From Desulfocapsaceae bacterium (GTDB taxonomy: Bacteria; Desulfobacterota; Desulfobulbia; Desulfobulbales; Desulfocapsaceae), in contig JARLHL010000056.1 of the NCBI GenBank assembly GCA_031292275.1, forward strand, positions 25,079 to 89,078: a stretch of 64,000 bases of DNA, in the 5' to 3' direction. Each line of letters begins with the position of its first letter. The first letter of the stretch is position 1. A program made the position numbers and the translations under genes. Below, piece by piece: positions 55,757 through 64,000 of the stretch. Below the pieces are notes generated by a model. The model did no database searches and was not told the DNA's origin. It saw nothing but the letters and a program-made list of their open reading frames with translations.

Positions 55757-57364
55757 TCAACCGAGCGCAGCCTGAAACAGGGTCTTGGTGTAATCCTGCC
55801 GGGGACAGTCGAAGATCTCCGCTGCAGGGCCTGTCTCGACGATCCGTCCCTGTTGCATGACGACAATCTGGTCGGCCAGGGCCCGGATCACCCGCAGGTC
55901 GTGGGAGATGAACATATAGGTCATGGCGTAGCGCTGTTGCAGGTCCTTCAGCAGTTCGATGACCTGGGCCTGAATGGTCATGTCCAGGGCCGAAGTGGGT
56001 TCGTCCAGGATCATGAAACGGGGCCTGAGGGCGATGGCGCGGGCGATGGCGATACGCTGACGCTGGCCTCCCGAAAATTCATGGGGGTAGCGATGTCCCA
56101 TCTCGGGTTCGAGGCCGACTTCGGTCAAGGCCGCAGCGACATGGGCTGTCCGCTCTGCCCGCGTCTGATCGCGGAAATGGACCTGCAGCCCTTCGCTGAC
56201 GATTTCCGCCGCAGTCAGGCGGGGCGAGAGGGATGAATAAGGGTCTTGAAAGACGACCTGAATCTCCTTGCGCAGCGGGCGCATCTCGCGTGGGACAAGG
56301 GATTGGAGGTCTCGATTGCCGAAAACAATGTCTCCGGTGCTTTTGACCAGCTTCAGGATTGCCATCCCCAGCGTGGTCTTGCCGGAGCCCGACTCCCCGA
56401 CGATGCCGCAGGTCGTCCCTGCGGGGATGGTCAGACTGACCCGATCGACGGCCTTGATGGTCTTGATGGTGCGGGAAAAAGGATTTTTCCAGCCTCCCTT
56501 CATCTGGAAGCTGCATTCGAGATCCCTGGTGGTCAGCAGGGCAGGGCCCGGCGTTTTGGCCGCAGGCGGTTGATGGCTGACCGAGGCCAGCAGCCGGCGG
56601 GTGTAGGGATGCTCGGGGCAGTTGAGGATCTGTCCGGTCTCCCCCTGCTCGACAATGCGTCCTGATTGCATGATATGGACCTTGGCGGCCATCTTGCTGA
56701 CCATGGCCAGGTCGTGGGTGATCAGAAGCACGGCCATCCCATATTCCTGCTGAATGTCTTTGATCAGTTCCAGGATCTGGGCCTGGATAGTGACGTCAAG
56801 GGCCGTGGTCGGCTCGTCGGCGATGAGCAGATCGGGCCGGCAGGCCAGGGCCATGGCGATCATGACCCGCTGACGCTGGCCGCCGGAGAGTTGATGAGGG
56901 AAGATATGCAGCCGTTCGGCGGGGTCGTCGATGCCTGTTCGTTCCAGCAGCCGGATTGCCTCTGTGCGGGCCGCTGCAGAGGACATGGAACGGTGGAGCA
57001 GGAGGGGCTCGATCAGCTGGCGGCCGACGGGATAGACCGGGTTCAGCGAGATCATCGGCTCCTGAAAGATCATGGCGATCCTGTTGCCCCGGTATGAGCG
57101 TATTTCCCGGGCCGACAGGGAGAAGAGATTGACGCCTTCATAGCGGATTTTCCCCTGGTAGCGGATCCGGGAGTTCTCTTCCGGCAGCCGGAGGATGGAG
57201 AGAGCGGTGACCGATTTTCCCGAGCCCGATTCCCCCACCAGAGCGACGGTCTCGCCCTTGCCTAGGGAAAAGGAGATGTCCCGGAGGACCTGCCTGTCTT
57301 CCGGGACGCCGCTGTCCGATTCCACCGAAAACCAGGCGTTGAGTCTGTCTATTTCAAGGAGCAC
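55757..57364 (-). CDS. Peptide-type ABC transporter ATP-binding protein, two fused ATPase domains (YejF-like)
   Basis: 535 residues. Two ATP-binding cassettes in one chain: first Walker [10 protein letters not shown], signature [12 protein letters not shown] and Walker [10 protein letters not shown]; second Walker [10 protein letters not shown], signature [12 protein letters not shown] and Walker [10 protein letters not shown]. Each is followed by the oligopeptide-transport C-terminal motif ([11 protein letters not shown] and [11 protein letters not shown]). YejF-like proteins drive dipeptide or microcin C-type uptake. No permease or binding-protein gene is adjacent. acyP follows 15 bases upstream on the same strand. 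Confidence 0.92.
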   Translation of the reverse strand: MLLEIDRLNAWFSVESDSGVPEDRQVLRDISFSLGKGETVALVGESGSGKSVTALSILRLPEENSRIRYQGKIRYEGVNLFSLSAREIRSYRGNRIAMIFQEPMISLNPVYPVGRQLIEPLLLHRSMSSAAARTEAIRLLERTGIDDPAERLHIFPHQLSGGQRQRVMIAMALACRPDLLIADEPTTALDVTIQAQILELIKDIQQEYGMAVLLITHDLAMVSKMAAKVHIMQSGRIVEQGETGQILNCPEHPYTRRLLASVSHQPPAAKTPGPALLTTRDLECSFQMKGGWKNPFSRTIKTIKAVDRVSLTIPAGTTCGIVGESGSGKTTLGMAILKLVKSTGDIVFGNRDLQSLVPREMRPLRKEIQVVFQDPYSSLSPRLTAAEIVSEGLQVHFRDQTRAERTAHVAAALTEVGLEPEMGHRYPHEFSGGQRQRIAIARAIALRPRFMILDEPTSALDMTIQAQVIELLKDLQQRYAMTYMFISHDLRVIRALADQIVVMQQGRIVETGPAAEIFDCPRQDYTKTLFQAALG

Positions 57365-57379
57365 GGAGTCGTCTGCCTC

Positions 57380-57661
57380 CTAGTAGTAGCGGATTGTAAA
57401 GTCCGAATATTCTTCTCCTTCCTTCCCTTCGGTGATGGTCACGCCGTCGACAAGCGCCATCGGCGATCCCCGGTGGAGCCAGGTCGCCATCTGATCCACC
57501 AGAGCATCTTCTCCGGTAATCAGGGCCTCCACCGTTCCGTCTTCGAGATTGCGGACCCAGCCGCACAGTCCCAGCCGCTGGGCCTCCCGTCGGGTGTAGT
57601 CGCGGAAGTAGACGCCCTGGACTTTTCCTGCGACGATTGCCTGTATCGTCTTTCGTGTCAT
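57380..57661 (-). CDS. acyP: Acylphosphatase
   Basis: 93 residues. GKVQGVYFRDYTRREA contains the catalytic Arg of the phosphate loop and GWVRNLEDGTVE the catalytic Asn. It hydrolyses carboxyl-phosphate bonds of acylphosphates. GGGAG precedes ATG 57661; the TTG at 57676 is less likely. Its start is 2 bases from the stop of the GGDEF-PilZ gene, so co-translated. Confidence 0.93.
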   Translation of the reverse strand: MTRKTIQAIVAGKVQGVYFRDYTRREAQRLGLCGWVRNLEDGTVEALITGEDALVDQMATWLHRGSPMALVDGVTITEGKEGEEYSDFTIRYY

Positions 57662-57662
57662 A

Positions 57663-58823
57663 TTATTCTCCCCCAAGTGTATCCTTCAGAAAATTGGCGA
57701 TTTCGTTACTGGCTATCTTCTCCATCTCCTTGAAGGATATGGTCATGCCGATGTCATAGTAATCGCTTTTGAAGGCCTCGACCCTGACCACGGTCCCGAT
57801 GAGCAGGAGCGGATCATCGTTTTTGATCGGGACGCTGAGCTGGATCCTGGCCCCTATGGGCAGGGGGTCTTTATTTTCAAAGAGGATGCCGCCGATGCAG
57901 ATATCCTTGCTGGTCCCGTCATAGGACAGCGCGCTGTTGAAACCCAGATCCTTGATCTTGATCGGCTGGTGGAACTTGACCCGCAGATAGCGTCTTTTCT
58001 CCTGTCTGTAAAAGGAAATGACGTTCTTGCCGGCGCCCTTGGCCAGATAGAGGGCGCTGTCGGCCTTTTTCAGCAGCCCGTCGGCGTCGCGGGCATTGAT
58101 CGGAAAGGATGCTAGGCCGCCGCTGATGGTGATCCTGAATGATTCACCGTTGGCGTCCAGTTCCATCTGTTCGATCCTGGTCCGGATCCGCTCGGCGAGG
58201 ACAAAGGCGTGTATATTGTCGGTATGCGGCATCAAAAGCACAAATTCCTCCCCGCCGTATCGGGCTGCCACGTCGCTGTCTCTTTTTTCCTGTCGAATGA
58301 TCCGGGCGATACACTGGAGTGTGGCGTCTCCCGCCTGATGCCCGTGGGTGTCATTTACCTCTTTGAAATCATCGACATCAAGAAAGAGGACAGAAAGATC
58401 TATATTATAGCGCCTGGCCAGCGACAGGTTCTGGACGAAGATCTGGTCGAAATAGGGGCGGTTGAACAGGGAGGTAAGGCCGTCATGGGTAGTCCCCTGC
58501 ACAACCCGGGCAAAGTCGCTCTCCTCAACGATTTTCGGTTTCTTGAAAGAGTCGGACGAGGTGGACAGAAAATCGCACAGGGCTGGGAGCAGGTCCACAT
58601 TCCGGTGTAGGGCGGCGATCATTTCCTCCCTGTGCCTGAGGACCTTGTGCCAGTATTCCGCTGCCACTTCCACGGGCAGCTCAAGGCTGGTCAGGACCTG
58701 GAAGATGGCCTGACAGGCAGCGATTCCGCGCTGTTCAATGATGCTGTTCAGGTCGCTGATAAAGGCGTTGTCGTCAGGGGCGTTGGTCCTGCTGGTGAGT
58801 ATGGATGTCCGGAGTGAATCCAT
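57663..58823 (-). CDS. Diguanylate cyclase with C-terminal PilZ domain
   Basis: 386 residues. N-terminal helical region (about 1-115), then GGDEF domain (DGLTSLFNRPYFDQIF, DVDDFKEVNDTHGHQAGD, RYGGEEF in place of GGDEF), then PilZ (about 280-380) with RRYLRVKF (RxxxR) and DICIGG, where the Ser of the usual D/NxSxxG motif is Cys. It should make c-di-GMP and also bind it, suggesting product feedback. Followed by acyP and the ABC gene. Confidence 0.9.
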   Translation of the reverse strand: MDSLRTSILTSRTNAPDDNAFISDLNSIIEQRGIAACQAIFQVLTSLELPVEVAAEYWHKVLRHREEMIAALHRNVDLLPALCDFLSTSSDSFKKPKIVEESDFARVVQGTTHDGLTSLFNRPYFDQIFVQNLSLARRYNIDLSVLFLDVDDFKEVNDTHGHQAGDATLQCIARIIRQEKRDSDVAARYGGEEFVLLMPHTDNIHAFVLAERIRTRIEQMELDANGESFRITISGGLASFPINARDADGLLKKADSALYLAKGAGKNVISFYRQEKRRYLRVKFHQPIKIKDLGFNSALSYDGTSKDICIGGILFENKDPLPIGARIQLSVPIKNDDPLLLIGTVVRVEAFKSDYYDIGMTISFKEMEKIASNEIANFLKDTLGGE

Positions 58824-59188
58824 GTCTTTCTCCTTTCAGTGTCCCGGATCATGATGGTGGGATGCGGTCAGTGCCTCAGGGAAAAAACTATAACACAGCG
58901 GAGGAGAACAAGCGAGGTTCGAGTTGCGTTGAGAAAAGACAGGGCAAGGCTGGAACTTTGTGACAATAAATGAGTGTCGCCCCGATGCCTTACACCTTTG
59001 GGGCATTTTTATTTCGTCCCGTGGCCGGGGAAAATTGGGTGGTTTGGTTGCACGACAGGGACGGATGATTACTGTATGCGCGATGTTCTCGGAATTCGAT
59101 GACGGTAACCTTCCGGTAATAACAGTAAAAAGTCTGAGTATCCCTGTAATCTGCCTTTTGGGTACGCTTTGAATACAAAGGAGATGAG
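58824..59188. other. Divergent region upstream of gpmI
   Basis: 365 bases between the GGDEF-PilZ start and gpmI. GCCCC-GATGCCTTACACCTTT-GGGGC followed by ATTTTTATTT (58980-59012) is a terminator-like hairpin read on the plus strand with no upstream plus gene. No gene seen. Confidence 0.4.
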
Positions 59189-60811
59189 ATGACTGATTTG
59201 CGCCTGAAACCTCTGTCTGGTCACACCTGTCCCGGGCCGCTGGTGACCGTGATCATGGATGGTATTGGCATAGGACCTCAGGACGAAAGCGACGGCGTTC
59301 ATATGGCCCATACCCCGGTTCTGGATGCGCTGCTGCAGGAGAAGCTGGTAAGCCGGCTGAAAGCACATGGTCTGGCGGTGGGGCTTCCCTCCGATGGAGA
59401 TATGGGCAATTCCGAGGTCGGCCACAATGCCCTGGGGGCGGGCAGGGTGTTTTCGCAGGGGGCCAGGCTTGTCAACGAGGCCATCGAGAGCGGGATGATA
59501 TTTGCAAGCAAGGCCTGGGGTGAGGTGGAGAAGGCGGCCGGGGCAGGAGGGACGGTGCATTTTATCGGTCTTGTCTCGGACGGCAATGTCCACAGTCATA
59601 TCCGGCAACTGCATGCCCTGCTCGACTGCTGTGCGCGGAAAAAGGTGGCCAGAGTCCGGGTGCACGGCCTGCTGGACGGCCGGGACGTGGGGCAGAAGAG
59701 CGCCCTTGAGTATTTTGAACCCCTGGAGGAGCGGCTGGCGGCACTCAGCGGGGACGGAAGAGACTATCGAATAGCCTCGGGCGGCGGAAGGATGGTCACC
59801 ACCATGGATCGTTACGGCGCCAACTGGCTGGTGGTTGAAAACGGCTGGAAGGCCCATGTGCTGGGAGAGGGACGGTTTTTCGCCTCGGCTTGCGAGGCCA
59901 TCCGCACCTGTTATCAGGACGATCCGGAGATGACCGACCAGTATATGCCGAGCTTCGTAATCGCTGAAGGCGGCCGGCCGGTGGGGACCGTTGAGGATGG
60001 CGATGCCGTGGTCTTCTTCAACTTCCGCGGCGATCGCGCCATCGAAATGTCCCGCGCCTTCGACGAGCCCGACTTCGCCGAGTTTGACCGCAGGCGCCTG
60101 CCCAAGGTCTTCTATGCCGGGATGATGCAGTATGACGGGGATGCCCTGATTCCCAAAAACTACCTGGTCGAGCCCCCGGCCATTGACAGCACCCTGGGGC
60201 AGTTCCTCTGTGCCGCGGGGGTCACCTCCTATGCGATCTCGGAGACCCAGAAATTCGGTCACGTGACCTATTTCTGGAATGGCAACCGGTCGGGCTATAT
60301 TGATGAAGCACTTGAAAAGTACGTCGAAATTACATCGGATAAGGTGACATTTGATCTTCGTCCTTGGATGCAGTCGGCCCAGATTACCGATGCGGTGATC
60401 GAGGCTATCCGGAGCGGCAGATACCGCTTCATCCGGTTGAATTACCCCAACGGGGACATGGTCGGGCATACCGGGGTGCCGGCCTCGGTGCGGATAGCAG
60501 TGGAGACCGTCGATCTGGCCCTGGCGCGCCTGCTGCCGGTGGTGGCCAAGGCCAAAGGGACCCTGCTGGTCACCGCCGATCACGGTAATGCCGATTGCAT
60601 GTGGACCGAGAAAAAAGGGGTCCGCTCTCCGATGGTCGCCCATACCAAAAACCCGGTGCCGCTGATCATTAAAGATTTTTCAGGTCGTGACCGTTTTACG
60701 TTGTCAGACGTCAAAAATCCCGGTCTGGCGAATGTGGCGGCCACCATTTGCCATCTTCTGGGCTACGAACCGCCGGACATGTATCAACCGTCTCTGATCA
60801 GGCCGGTATGA
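59189..60811 (+). CDS. gpmI: 2,3-bisphosphoglycerate-independent phosphoglycerate mutase
   Basis: 540 residues, alkaline phosphatase-like fold. TVIMDGIGIGP holds metal ligands, DMGNSEVGHNALGAGR the catalytic Ser, DGRDVGQKSA and NFRGDRAIEMS the transferase domain, and TADHGNAD the second metal site. It interconverts 3- and 2-phosphoglycerate. AAGGAG precedes ATG 59189. darP follows 67 bases downstream on the same strand. Confidence 0.97.
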   Translation: MTDLRLKPLSGHTCPGPLVTVIMDGIGIGPQDESDGVHMAHTPVLDALLQEKLVSRLKAHGLAVGLPSDGDMGNSEVGHNALGAGRVFSQGARLVNEAIESGMIFASKAWGEVEKAAGAGGTVHFIGLVSDGNVHSHIRQLHALLDCCARKKVARVRVHGLLDGRDVGQKSALEYFEPLEERLAALSGDGRDYRIASGGGRMVTTMDRYGANWLVVENGWKAHVLGEGRFFASACEAIRTCYQDDPEMTDQYMPSFVIAEGGRPVGTVEDGDAVVFFNFRGDRAIEMSRAFDEPDFAEFDRRRLPKVFYAGMMQYDGDALIPKNYLVEPPAIDSTLGQFLCAAGVTSYAISETQKFGHVTYFWNGNRSGYIDEALEKYVEITSDKVTFDLRPWMQSAQITDAVIEAIRSGRYRFIRLNYPNGDMVGHTGVPASVRIAVETVDLALARLLPVVAKAKGTLLVTADHGNADCMWTEKKGVRSPMVAHTKNPVPLIIKDFSGRDRFTLSDVKNPGLANVAATICHLLGYEPPDMYQPSLIRPV

Positions 60812-60878
60812 TCCGGCAATGATTATCCGGCGCTGGGCAGGCCGGGGGATCAGAACTTCAGACGATATAAAAGGACAT

Positions 60879-61427
60879 ATGACAGAAATACTCAGCAGGT
60901 CGGAACAGAAGCGGGCATTCAAGCGCATCGAGGATGCAGCCGCTGAATTGGCGGATCTGTCCAACAATGACCTGAAGAAGTTCCCCGGCGGTCAGGAGAT
61001 CGTCGACGAGATCCTGGTCTGCCGGACCCTCAAGGGCGGCGCTCGAAACCGGCAGATCAAATACCTGGCCAAGGTCATGCGGCAGGCGCCCCTGGATGAG
61101 ATCTATACCTTCCTCACCGACATCAAAGGGTCGGACCTGCGTCATAAGGAGGTCTTTCACGAGGCGGAACGGTTGCGGGATACGATGATCAATGAGGCCA
61201 TGGAGGATCATCAGCGCAGCCTGAGGCTGCAGGTCCCCTGGGAACCGGTCTGGGAGAGCGATATCATCGATCATGCGGTGGGGAAATATCCGAGCCTGAA
61301 TCCCGGCGAGATCCGAAAATCCATCTTCCAGTATGTGAAGAGCAGGAATATTGTCCACTACCGGGAACTCTTCCGGATGCTGAAGTCGGCCATCGATTAT
61401 GAGGAAACCAGAAAGAAGGCCTTGTAA
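60879..61427 (+). CDS. darP: Ribosome-associated protein DarP (YjgA, DUF615)
   Basis: 182 residues. SRSEQKRAFKRIEDAAAELADLS, GARNRQIKYLAKVMRQ and YRELFRMLKSAI are the DUF615 pattern. YjgA/DarP takes part in 50S subunit biogenesis. The frame reaches back to 60819 but ATG 60879, after AAAAGGACAT, begins the family. It follows gpmI on the same strand. Confidence 0.9.
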   Translation: MTEILSRSEQKRAFKRIEDAAAELADLSNNDLKKFPGGQEIVDEILVCRTLKGGARNRQIKYLAKVMRQAPLDEIYTFLTDIKGSDLRHKEVFHEAERLRDTMINEAMEDHQRSLRLQVPWEPVWESDIIDHAVGKYPSLNPGEIRKSIFQYVKSRNIVHYRELFRMLKSAIDYEETRKKAL

Positions 61428-61530
61428 ACAGACAGAGACGGGCCTGTGAGGAGCATGGAGCGGAACGCTTCGCCGGCTCTCCCGGTGCGGGCCTCCTTTT
61501 TCAAATCCATCTTTATTATTTCACAAGACA

Positions 61531-62712
61531 ATGAATACCATATTTTCAGACAGAATTGCCGATGTGCCCCGGTCTTTTATCCGGGAAATACTCAAAGTCT
61601 CCCTGGACCGTTCGGTCATCTCCTTCGCGGGCGGGCTGCCCAACCGGGATCTCTTCCCGGCCGAGGAGATCAAGCGGGCAACGGCGAAGGTCTTCGAGGC
61701 CTACGGCAACGATATCTTCCAGTACAGCAACTCCGAAGGGGATCTGAAGCTGCGGCAGTATATAGCCGGGCGCTATAAGGAAAAGAAAAACCTCGATGTG
61801 TCACCCGAGAATATCCTGATCACCAACGGGGCGCAGCAGGGGCTGGATCTCATCGGCAAGACCCTGCTCAACGAGGGAGAGGGGGTCATTATCGAGGAGC
61901 CCGGCTATCTGGGCGCGATCCAGGCCTTCTCCATCTACAGGCCCAGGTTTCTGCCGGTTGAGGTGGCCGAGGACGGCGTCGATATTGCCGGTCTGAAGCG
62001 GATCGCCGCCCTGGAGAGTCCCAAGCTCATGTATACGGTGCCCAATTTCCAGAATCCCTCGGGCATTACCTACAGCGAAGGCAACAGGAGGGAGATCGCC
62101 GACATCCTGGCCGGAAAAAACACCTTTCTGATCGAGGACGACCCGTACGGCGAGCTGCGTTTTTCCGGAACCCGCAGGACGTCCTTCGCGGCCCTGATGC
62201 CTGAGAGGACCCTCCTGCTCGGGTCCTTCTCCAAGATCGTCGTTCCCGGTTTTCGGGTGGGCTGGATTGTGGCACCTTCGCATATCTTCAACAAGCTGCT
62301 GGTAGCCAAACAGGCTTCGGACCTGCACACCTGCCATTTCACGCAGTATATCATCCATCAATACCTGATGGACAACAACATCGACGTCCATATAGGCCGG
62401 ATTGTTGCGGCCTACGGCGGACAGTGTCTGAAGATGCTGGACTGCATTGAGAAATATTTTCCGGCAGGCATTGAGCACACTCGCCCCGAAGGAGGAATGT
62501 TCCTCTGGGTGAAGCTGCCCGGAAAACAGGCCTCGCTCGATCTCTTCAACCTGGCGGTGAAAGAGAAGGTCATCTTTGTCCCCGGCGACCCCTTTTACAC
62601 CACCGGGATACAGTCGCCGGCATTTCGCCTGAACTTCTCCTGTGTCGATCAGAATACCATCGAGACCGGCATCCAGCGGCTGGGAAAGGCCATGGAACAG
62701 CTGGGGAAATAA
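61531..62712 (+). CDS. PLP-dependent aminotransferase, 2-aminoadipate/KAT-II group
   Basis: 393 residues. ISFAGGLPNRDLFPAEEI, the cofactor-binding NGAQQGLDLIGKTLL, PNFQNPSGITYS, EDDPYGELRF, the PLP lysine in GSFSKIVVPGFRVGW and the carboxylate-binding Arg in FRLNFSCVD are all seen. This group acts on aminoadipate, branched-chain or aromatic amino acids; the substrate cannot be settled by sequence. Start ATG 61531 is in good family position. No regulatory HTH fusion. Confidence 0.88.
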   Translation: MNTIFSDRIADVPRSFIREILKVSLDRSVISFAGGLPNRDLFPAEEIKRATAKVFEAYGNDIFQYSNSEGDLKLRQYIAGRYKEKKNLDVSPENILITNGAQQGLDLIGKTLLNEGEGVIIEEPGYLGAIQAFSIYRPRFLPVEVAEDGVDIAGLKRIAALESPKLMYTVPNFQNPSGITYSEGNRREIADILAGKNTFLIEDDPYGELRFSGTRRTSFAALMPERTLLLGSFSKIVVPGFRVGWIVAPSHIFNKLLVAKQASDLHTCHFTQYIIHQYLMDNNIDVHIGRIVAAYGGQCLKMLDCIEKYFPAGIEHTRPEGGMFLWVKLPGKQASLDLFNLAVKEKVIFVPGDPFYTTGIQSPAFRLNFSCVDQNTIETGIQRLGKAMEQLGK

Positions 62713-62742
62713 GGGGCCTGCCCGCAAGTCCTCGGGATTCTC

Positions 62743-62958
62743 TTACTGCAGCAGCTTTGCGGTTTCCGGGTCGATCAGCTGCTTATGTTTTTCTGCAGCT
62801 TGCCGTACTGTCATCCCCTTCACCGCCGGGTCTGCCTCTGTGACTGCATCGGAGCAGGCGACACTGTCAAGCTTGGCCCCCGCGGCGATCATTGCCCGGA
62901 CGCAATCCGGGTTGTTGCTTTCCAAGGCATCCACCAAAGGAACTCCGACAACCGCCAC
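62743..62958 (-). CDS. Short ankyrin-repeat remnant or truncated protein
   Basis: 71 codons beginning with GTG: one ankyrin-like unit (LVDALESNNPDCVRAMIAAGAKLD) and a second weaker one (VTEADPAVKGMTVRQAAEKHKQLIDPE). The frame stays open upstream (Pro/Ser-rich linker KPTPVREP) to a TGA at 63072 with no ATG, so an N-terminal signal or membrane part appears missing. It may be a decayed gene. No ribosome binding site stands out. Confidence 0.4.
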   Translation of the reverse strand: MAVVGVPLVDALESNNPDCVRAMIAAGAKLDSVACSDAVTEADPAVKGMTVRQAAEKHKQLIDPETAKLLQ

Positions 62959-63287
62959 CGGGCGCCCGGGTGTGGGTGGGGTATTCAGGGAATCCGCGGA
63001 TTTCCTTGGCTCCCTTACTGGGGTGGGCTTTGATTTTACAAGTTGTATACGCTTGTTTGCAGAAGGTATTCAAGTCTTTCTCGTGTACATGCCAGCGATA
63101 CCTCGAATGCCATTTTCAATGGAGTAATCAACACCACCTGTTTGCAGATAAAGAAAGAAGCTTTGCATAAAAAACGTTTGAGTGTTAGGGTGTTTGTTCT
63201 GAAAATTTAATACTGACCCGGTTTTCCTGTCCCCTGAAGGCCATTTGCTGCGATTTTCCCCCAAAAAAATATTCAACGGATATATCC
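62959..63287. other. Intergenic region before the right-end gene
   Basis: 329 bases. It contains the in-frame upstream extension of the ankyrin remnant. Small ORFs look spurious. No promoter is assigned for the plus-strand gene. Confidence 0.35.
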
Positions 63288-64000
63288 ATGCGCAGGGTAC
63301 TCATCAATTCTATACTGCTGGCCGTAACTGTCCTGACTGCATCGGGGTATGCAGCCGCACCGGAGAATGAACCGGTTGATCATGCCTATGCCCTGTGCGG
63401 TCAAAAAAGATGCGGCCTGGTGAACGATAGAGGCGAAAAACTCTTCGATCGCCTCTTTGAAAAAATCCTGGATATCGATGAAGCCAGCGGCCGCTTTATT
63501 TATCAGGCCAGCATACCGGCTGAGATTGAAGGGAAACCAAATCAGGACCTCTTCTCTATACGGACCAGCGAGAATGTCTATGGTGAATCGGGGGATTCGA
63601 CCAGTACCCGGGACCATGACGAAAACGAAAAAATCCAAGGTTTGGCAGATCTGAGAACCGGCAATGATATCAACCTGCCGGGCAAGGACAAAGGGCGCGG
63701 CTGGATCTTTCTCGCCCCAATTTCCCAGCTGCTCAGCACTCAGTTGGGAAACCCTTTGCACCCTGATGAGCGGCAGGCCGCGCTGCAAGGCATAGTCCGG
63801 CGGGCCCTGCCGCTGGCTGAAAATAACGGGCAGCTGTGCGAAGTCTATGGGCGCTGGCCAAGCTGTCTGCCTGCGGCCTATCACTCTGTTTACCGTCTGC
63901 CTCATGACCGCGCTCTGGCCTGTCGCCAGGATGAGGGAAAGTCCTGTGTCCTGTTTGATGAAAAGACAGGGAAGGTCCTGAGTCCCGAATATGCCCTCTG
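63288..64000 (+). CDS. Exported protein, WG/KWG-repeat-like, right end cut by window
   Basis: ATG 63288 starts a frame open to the right edge (at least 237 residues). Signal peptide MRRVLINSILLAVTVLTASGYAAA. The mature segment CGQKRCGLVNDRGEKLFDRLFEKILDI resembles a WG/KWG repeat unit (xGLINxxGxxLFDxxFDxI); a second similar unit starts at CRQDEGKSCVLFDEKTG. Cys pairs suggest a periplasmic location. Function unknown. Confidence 0.7.
   Translation, partial: MRRVLINSILLAVTVLTASGYAAAPENEPVDHAYALCGQKRCGLVNDRGEKLFDRLFEKILDIDEASGRFIYQASIPAEIEGKPNQDLFSIRTSENVYGESGDSTSTRDHDENEKIQGLADLRTGNDINLPGKDKGRGWIFLAPISQLLSTQLGNPLHPDERQAALQGIVRRALPLAENNGQLCEVYGRWPSCLPAAYHSVYRLPHDRALACRQDEGKSCVLFDEKTGKVLSPEYAL

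Noticed and set aside
58980..59012. Terminator of an upstream plus-strand gene
   Set aside because: The hairpin plus T-tract fits, but no plus-strand gene lies upstream for thousands of bases; it could be a leader element of gpmI.

Overview
The window is a chromosomal stretch of a Gram-negative anaerobe, most likely a deltaproteobacterium of the Desulfobulbia type. This is inferred from gene content and not proven by any marker. The supporting signs are: SelB and a probable selenocysteine-containing ArsS; an anaerobic benzimidazole (cobamide lower ligand) synthase behind a cobalamin riboswitch; sigma-54 signalling with several Cache-type sensors; LysA and Mpl (meso-diaminopimelate peptidoglycan); and lipoproteins and periplasmic proteins of an outer-membrane organism. 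No rRNA, tRNA, CRISPR array, prophage or insertion sequence was seen.

Layout. 1-5850 (minus) is one uninterrupted reading frame, still open at the left edge, that strings together three TPR plus GT41 (O-GlcNAc-transferase/SPINDLY-like) modules. 6390-7721 (minus) is an arsenosugar-type pair, an AhpD-like protein and the radical SAM protein ArsS; ArsS reads through a UGA with a SECIS-like hairpin directly behind it. 7851-10930 (minus) holds an endonuclease III-exonuclease III fusion, lysA and a doubtful small ORF. 11712-15378 (plus) is a sensory set: winged-helix protein, zinc-ribbon/Cache/HAMP receptor without output domain, REC-DUF4388-like regulator, roadblock-like protein. 15590-31774 is mostly housekeeping: deoxyinosine glycosylase, AmgK-like sugar kinase, Der, an aminotransferase, a DnaJ/TerB membrane protein, FtsY, Mrp, a metallo-beta-lactamase-fold hydrolase, SelB, TilS, a receiver/Hpt pair and Mpl.

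32111-41197 holds an HDOD protein, a hydrolase and a large two-component region: a kinase-fold/REC fusion behind a sigma-54 promoter, a PAS/AAA+/Fis sigma-54 activator with an altered Walker B, a NifX-like protein, a Cache histidine kinase, a receiver and a degenerate kinase. 41331-46179 (minus) is a four-gene Gld-like ABC export operon. 46722-50608 holds a PAS-GGDEF protein, a cold-shock protein with terminator, and uvrC. 50833-52550 is promoter, cobalamin riboswitch, terminator and the ThiC paralogue bzaF. 52640-55409 (minus) is an ECF sigma/anti-sigma cluster with Spy-like and small exported proteins, one of them frameshifted. 55757-63287 holds a peptide-type ABC ATPase, acylphosphatase, GGDEF-PilZ, GpmI, DarP, an aminotransferase and an ankyrin remnant. 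At 63288 an exported protein runs off the right edge.

The genes link in a few places: SelB would serve the UGA codon in ArsS; the cobalamin riboswitch would shut off lower-ligand synthesis when cobamide is plentiful; and the sigma-54 activator lies next to a gene with a consensus sigma-54 promoter. The most unusual items are the triple GT41 polypeptide, the UGA-containing arsS with its SECIS, the riboswitch-bzaF unit and the Nth-ExoIII fusion.
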